Of a stretch of DNA of 24,875 nt, positions 24,701-24,875 are shown in pieces (position 1 is the stretch's first letter; each line of letters starts with the position of its first letter). The notes beneath the pieces were generated by a model that was not told where the DNA came from, did no database searches, and worked only from the letters and a program-made list of their open reading frames with translations. Made by a program: the position numbers and the translations under genes. Source of the stretch: Victivallales bacterium (lineage in GTDB: Bacteria; Verrucomicrobiota; Lentisphaeria; Oligosphaerales; Oligosphaeraceae). The DNA lies in assembly GCA_017538465.1 (NCBI GenBank), contig JAFYIW010000348.1, forward strand, positions 1 to 24,875, in the 5' to 3' direction.

Positions 24701-24845
24701 GAAGCCGATAGATGCGCCACGTCAGGATGCTTTTCGAATAAGGGTGCTGATTGGCATGACGCTCTCGTGGTGATTCTAGGCGAACCGTCGCCCCGAGCCA
24801 GTCGTTGACAAACTCGGGAAGCCGCACGAACTCAAGATCCATCAT
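21768..24845 (-). CDS. recC: RecBCD enzyme subunit RecC (Chi-scanning subunit)
   Basis: This 1025-residue protein is placed as RecC by operon position (recC-recB-recD), size and sequence. It has an inactivated helicase-like fold without a Walker A motif, a DGLHDFL-type segment, PLNAYTATPHKFVWICGLNDGVFPR near the middle (a RecC/helicase-like motif V relic), and DDFVEFFAHPNRFLLEKRLKA, which matches the conserved RecC C-terminal region leading to a dead nuclease domain. RecC scans the 3' strand for Chi and holds the complex together. Two ATGs are adjacent at 24845 and 24842, and either could be the start; no strong ribosome-binding site is seen. Only 30 bp upstream are in the window, so the promoter is probably outside. 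The protein is somewhat shorter than E. coli RecC (1122). Confidence 0.9.
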   Translation of the reverse strand: MMDLEFVRLPEFVNDWLGATVRLESPRERHANQHPYSKSILTWRIYRLLEKAAPDGELQALLNYVNGATEKRATKRYSLSAKLACLYDDYLNSRFKMLRKWEQDSSCHAPVFKVPEWQIALYRELVQENQNSYAKEFEDALSPATDAKKAFEVGFPRYPAVFVFDIPFIPEPMLRLLEKISEAMPMTFWNFNPKDDWLAETPSQKEVARRLREKIQNDLKKHRVALELAQPPGELSIDIGRFYDSPEERLLGAMASGARGILGALCDDCMGDVETPTEGRDPLEAMGNMQISVHRTYSPRRELEAIKDGLHDFLKDERNAPHEALVLCANWETYAPFVDAVFPSMPENAGYIPITMGGIAGSTPLMQSFVKLLEFRKNRFEASAVFKLLDIPAIRTKYGLDENAVDALCDMSRKANIHWGLNDDDVAHILKLDKADGPYPFTWQRGLDRLTAELLYGFPENEELLLTVGDLPGQLHPIGHVEGERAKSVAALWSLVGDLARIRGEFSQGNKATPETTRERLLEIINTFYVESNDNSLELNRIRTAIHSVAENMLAAGLKDAEIEGEVFIQAMQEAINSQMPGRRTPADAVQFAPLNAYTATPHKFVWICGLNDGVFPRVDRQASFDAIGRHPSLFDATAREKDAFALLKAALCAEKFLSFSFVGKEMRSNEDIPSSVLLTNLTDYFKARQIAFTTYNHPLQGYSHRYFIETSQMEAQLPPSYSRTYEEMAKSLDEARKAPANPATASSLVAFPLKVDGVTEIALDDFVEFFAHPNRFLLEKRLKAKTPWTSELNDDECLMATLDKALQKRLALEKVPVNQPPAQLVVEMGNAPDEDSAENAIVNAQNHYERVIEFTQGKGKSKTILYACMGDDGNPLNLAKTYNASLEQPTEDFVLELPMSAGGTVRLKGSYGTIRLQTGDGNSKPHVFFWADGIYDSTLVEIKIRHLVFNAVRDGDITTIAFSPDTMRCCLPLDKNVAEKLLGSLLELATGPTPVEYPDLEKTMPKDDILPKEWLAPLDGIQII

Positions 24846-24875
24846 GATTTGCGGAATCTTTTTCTCAAGTAGAAA

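Overview
The window looks like a chromosomal segment from a PVC-superphylum bacterium, most plausibly a Lentisphaerota/Victivallales-type organism. This rests on gene content (type III glutamine synthetase end, several secreted TIM-barrel 'DEP' proteins, a DUF4091/GH123-like protein, an MGH1-type toroid glycosidase, a GKRP/MurQ-like two-SIS protein) and on coding strands of roughly 60-65% GC. The taxonomic call is inference. No plasmid, phage, IS or CRISPR feature is visible.

Layout. 1-498 is the 3' end of a type III glutamine synthetase, followed by hairpins. 612-2264 is a glucokinase-regulatory-protein/MurQ-like SIS protein on the plus strand; its stop codon overlaps that of a convergent two-gene minus-strand unit (4871-6145, secreted DEP protein; 2261-4831, MGH1/GH63-like glycosidase). 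Divergent from that unit, 6327-7502 is a Gfo/Idh/MocA oxidoreductase. 7550-7773 holds two tRNA-Leu genes (UAG and CAG) on the minus strand with a Rho-independent terminator between them. 7921-10083 is a secreted DUF4091/GH123-like protein, then three tandem paralogous secreted DEP proteins (10224-14075). These are followed in the same direction by a GT2 glycosyltransferase, a DnaQ-like exonuclease and a MurC/Mpl-like Mur ligase (14120-16843). The right third (16897-24845) is a complete recC-recB-recD operon on the minus strand, visibly lower in GC than the rest.

How the parts may work together (inference): 2.2-14.1 kb reads as a carbohydrate-processing neighbourhood. Exported proteins (DEP family, DUF4091-like) would act on glycans outside the cytoplasm, while apparently cytoplasmic proteins (MGH1 glycosidase, MocA-type oxidoreductase, SIS protein) would handle the released or phosphorylated sugars. 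No transporter or transcription factor is present, so substrate and induction are unknown. recCBD encodes the RecBCD helicase-nuclease of double-strand-break repair and is functionally separate.

Most notable: the tandem DEP-protein family with no obvious second catalytic carboxylate; a SIS protein lacking one of the two MurQ catalytic glutamates; heptamer tandem repeats at two sites, one inside a coding sequence; a small AT-rich palindromic repeat inside the GT2 gene; and the compositional break at recCBD. I did not find a convincing wholly new system; the DEP cluster is the best candidate for undescribed biochemistry.
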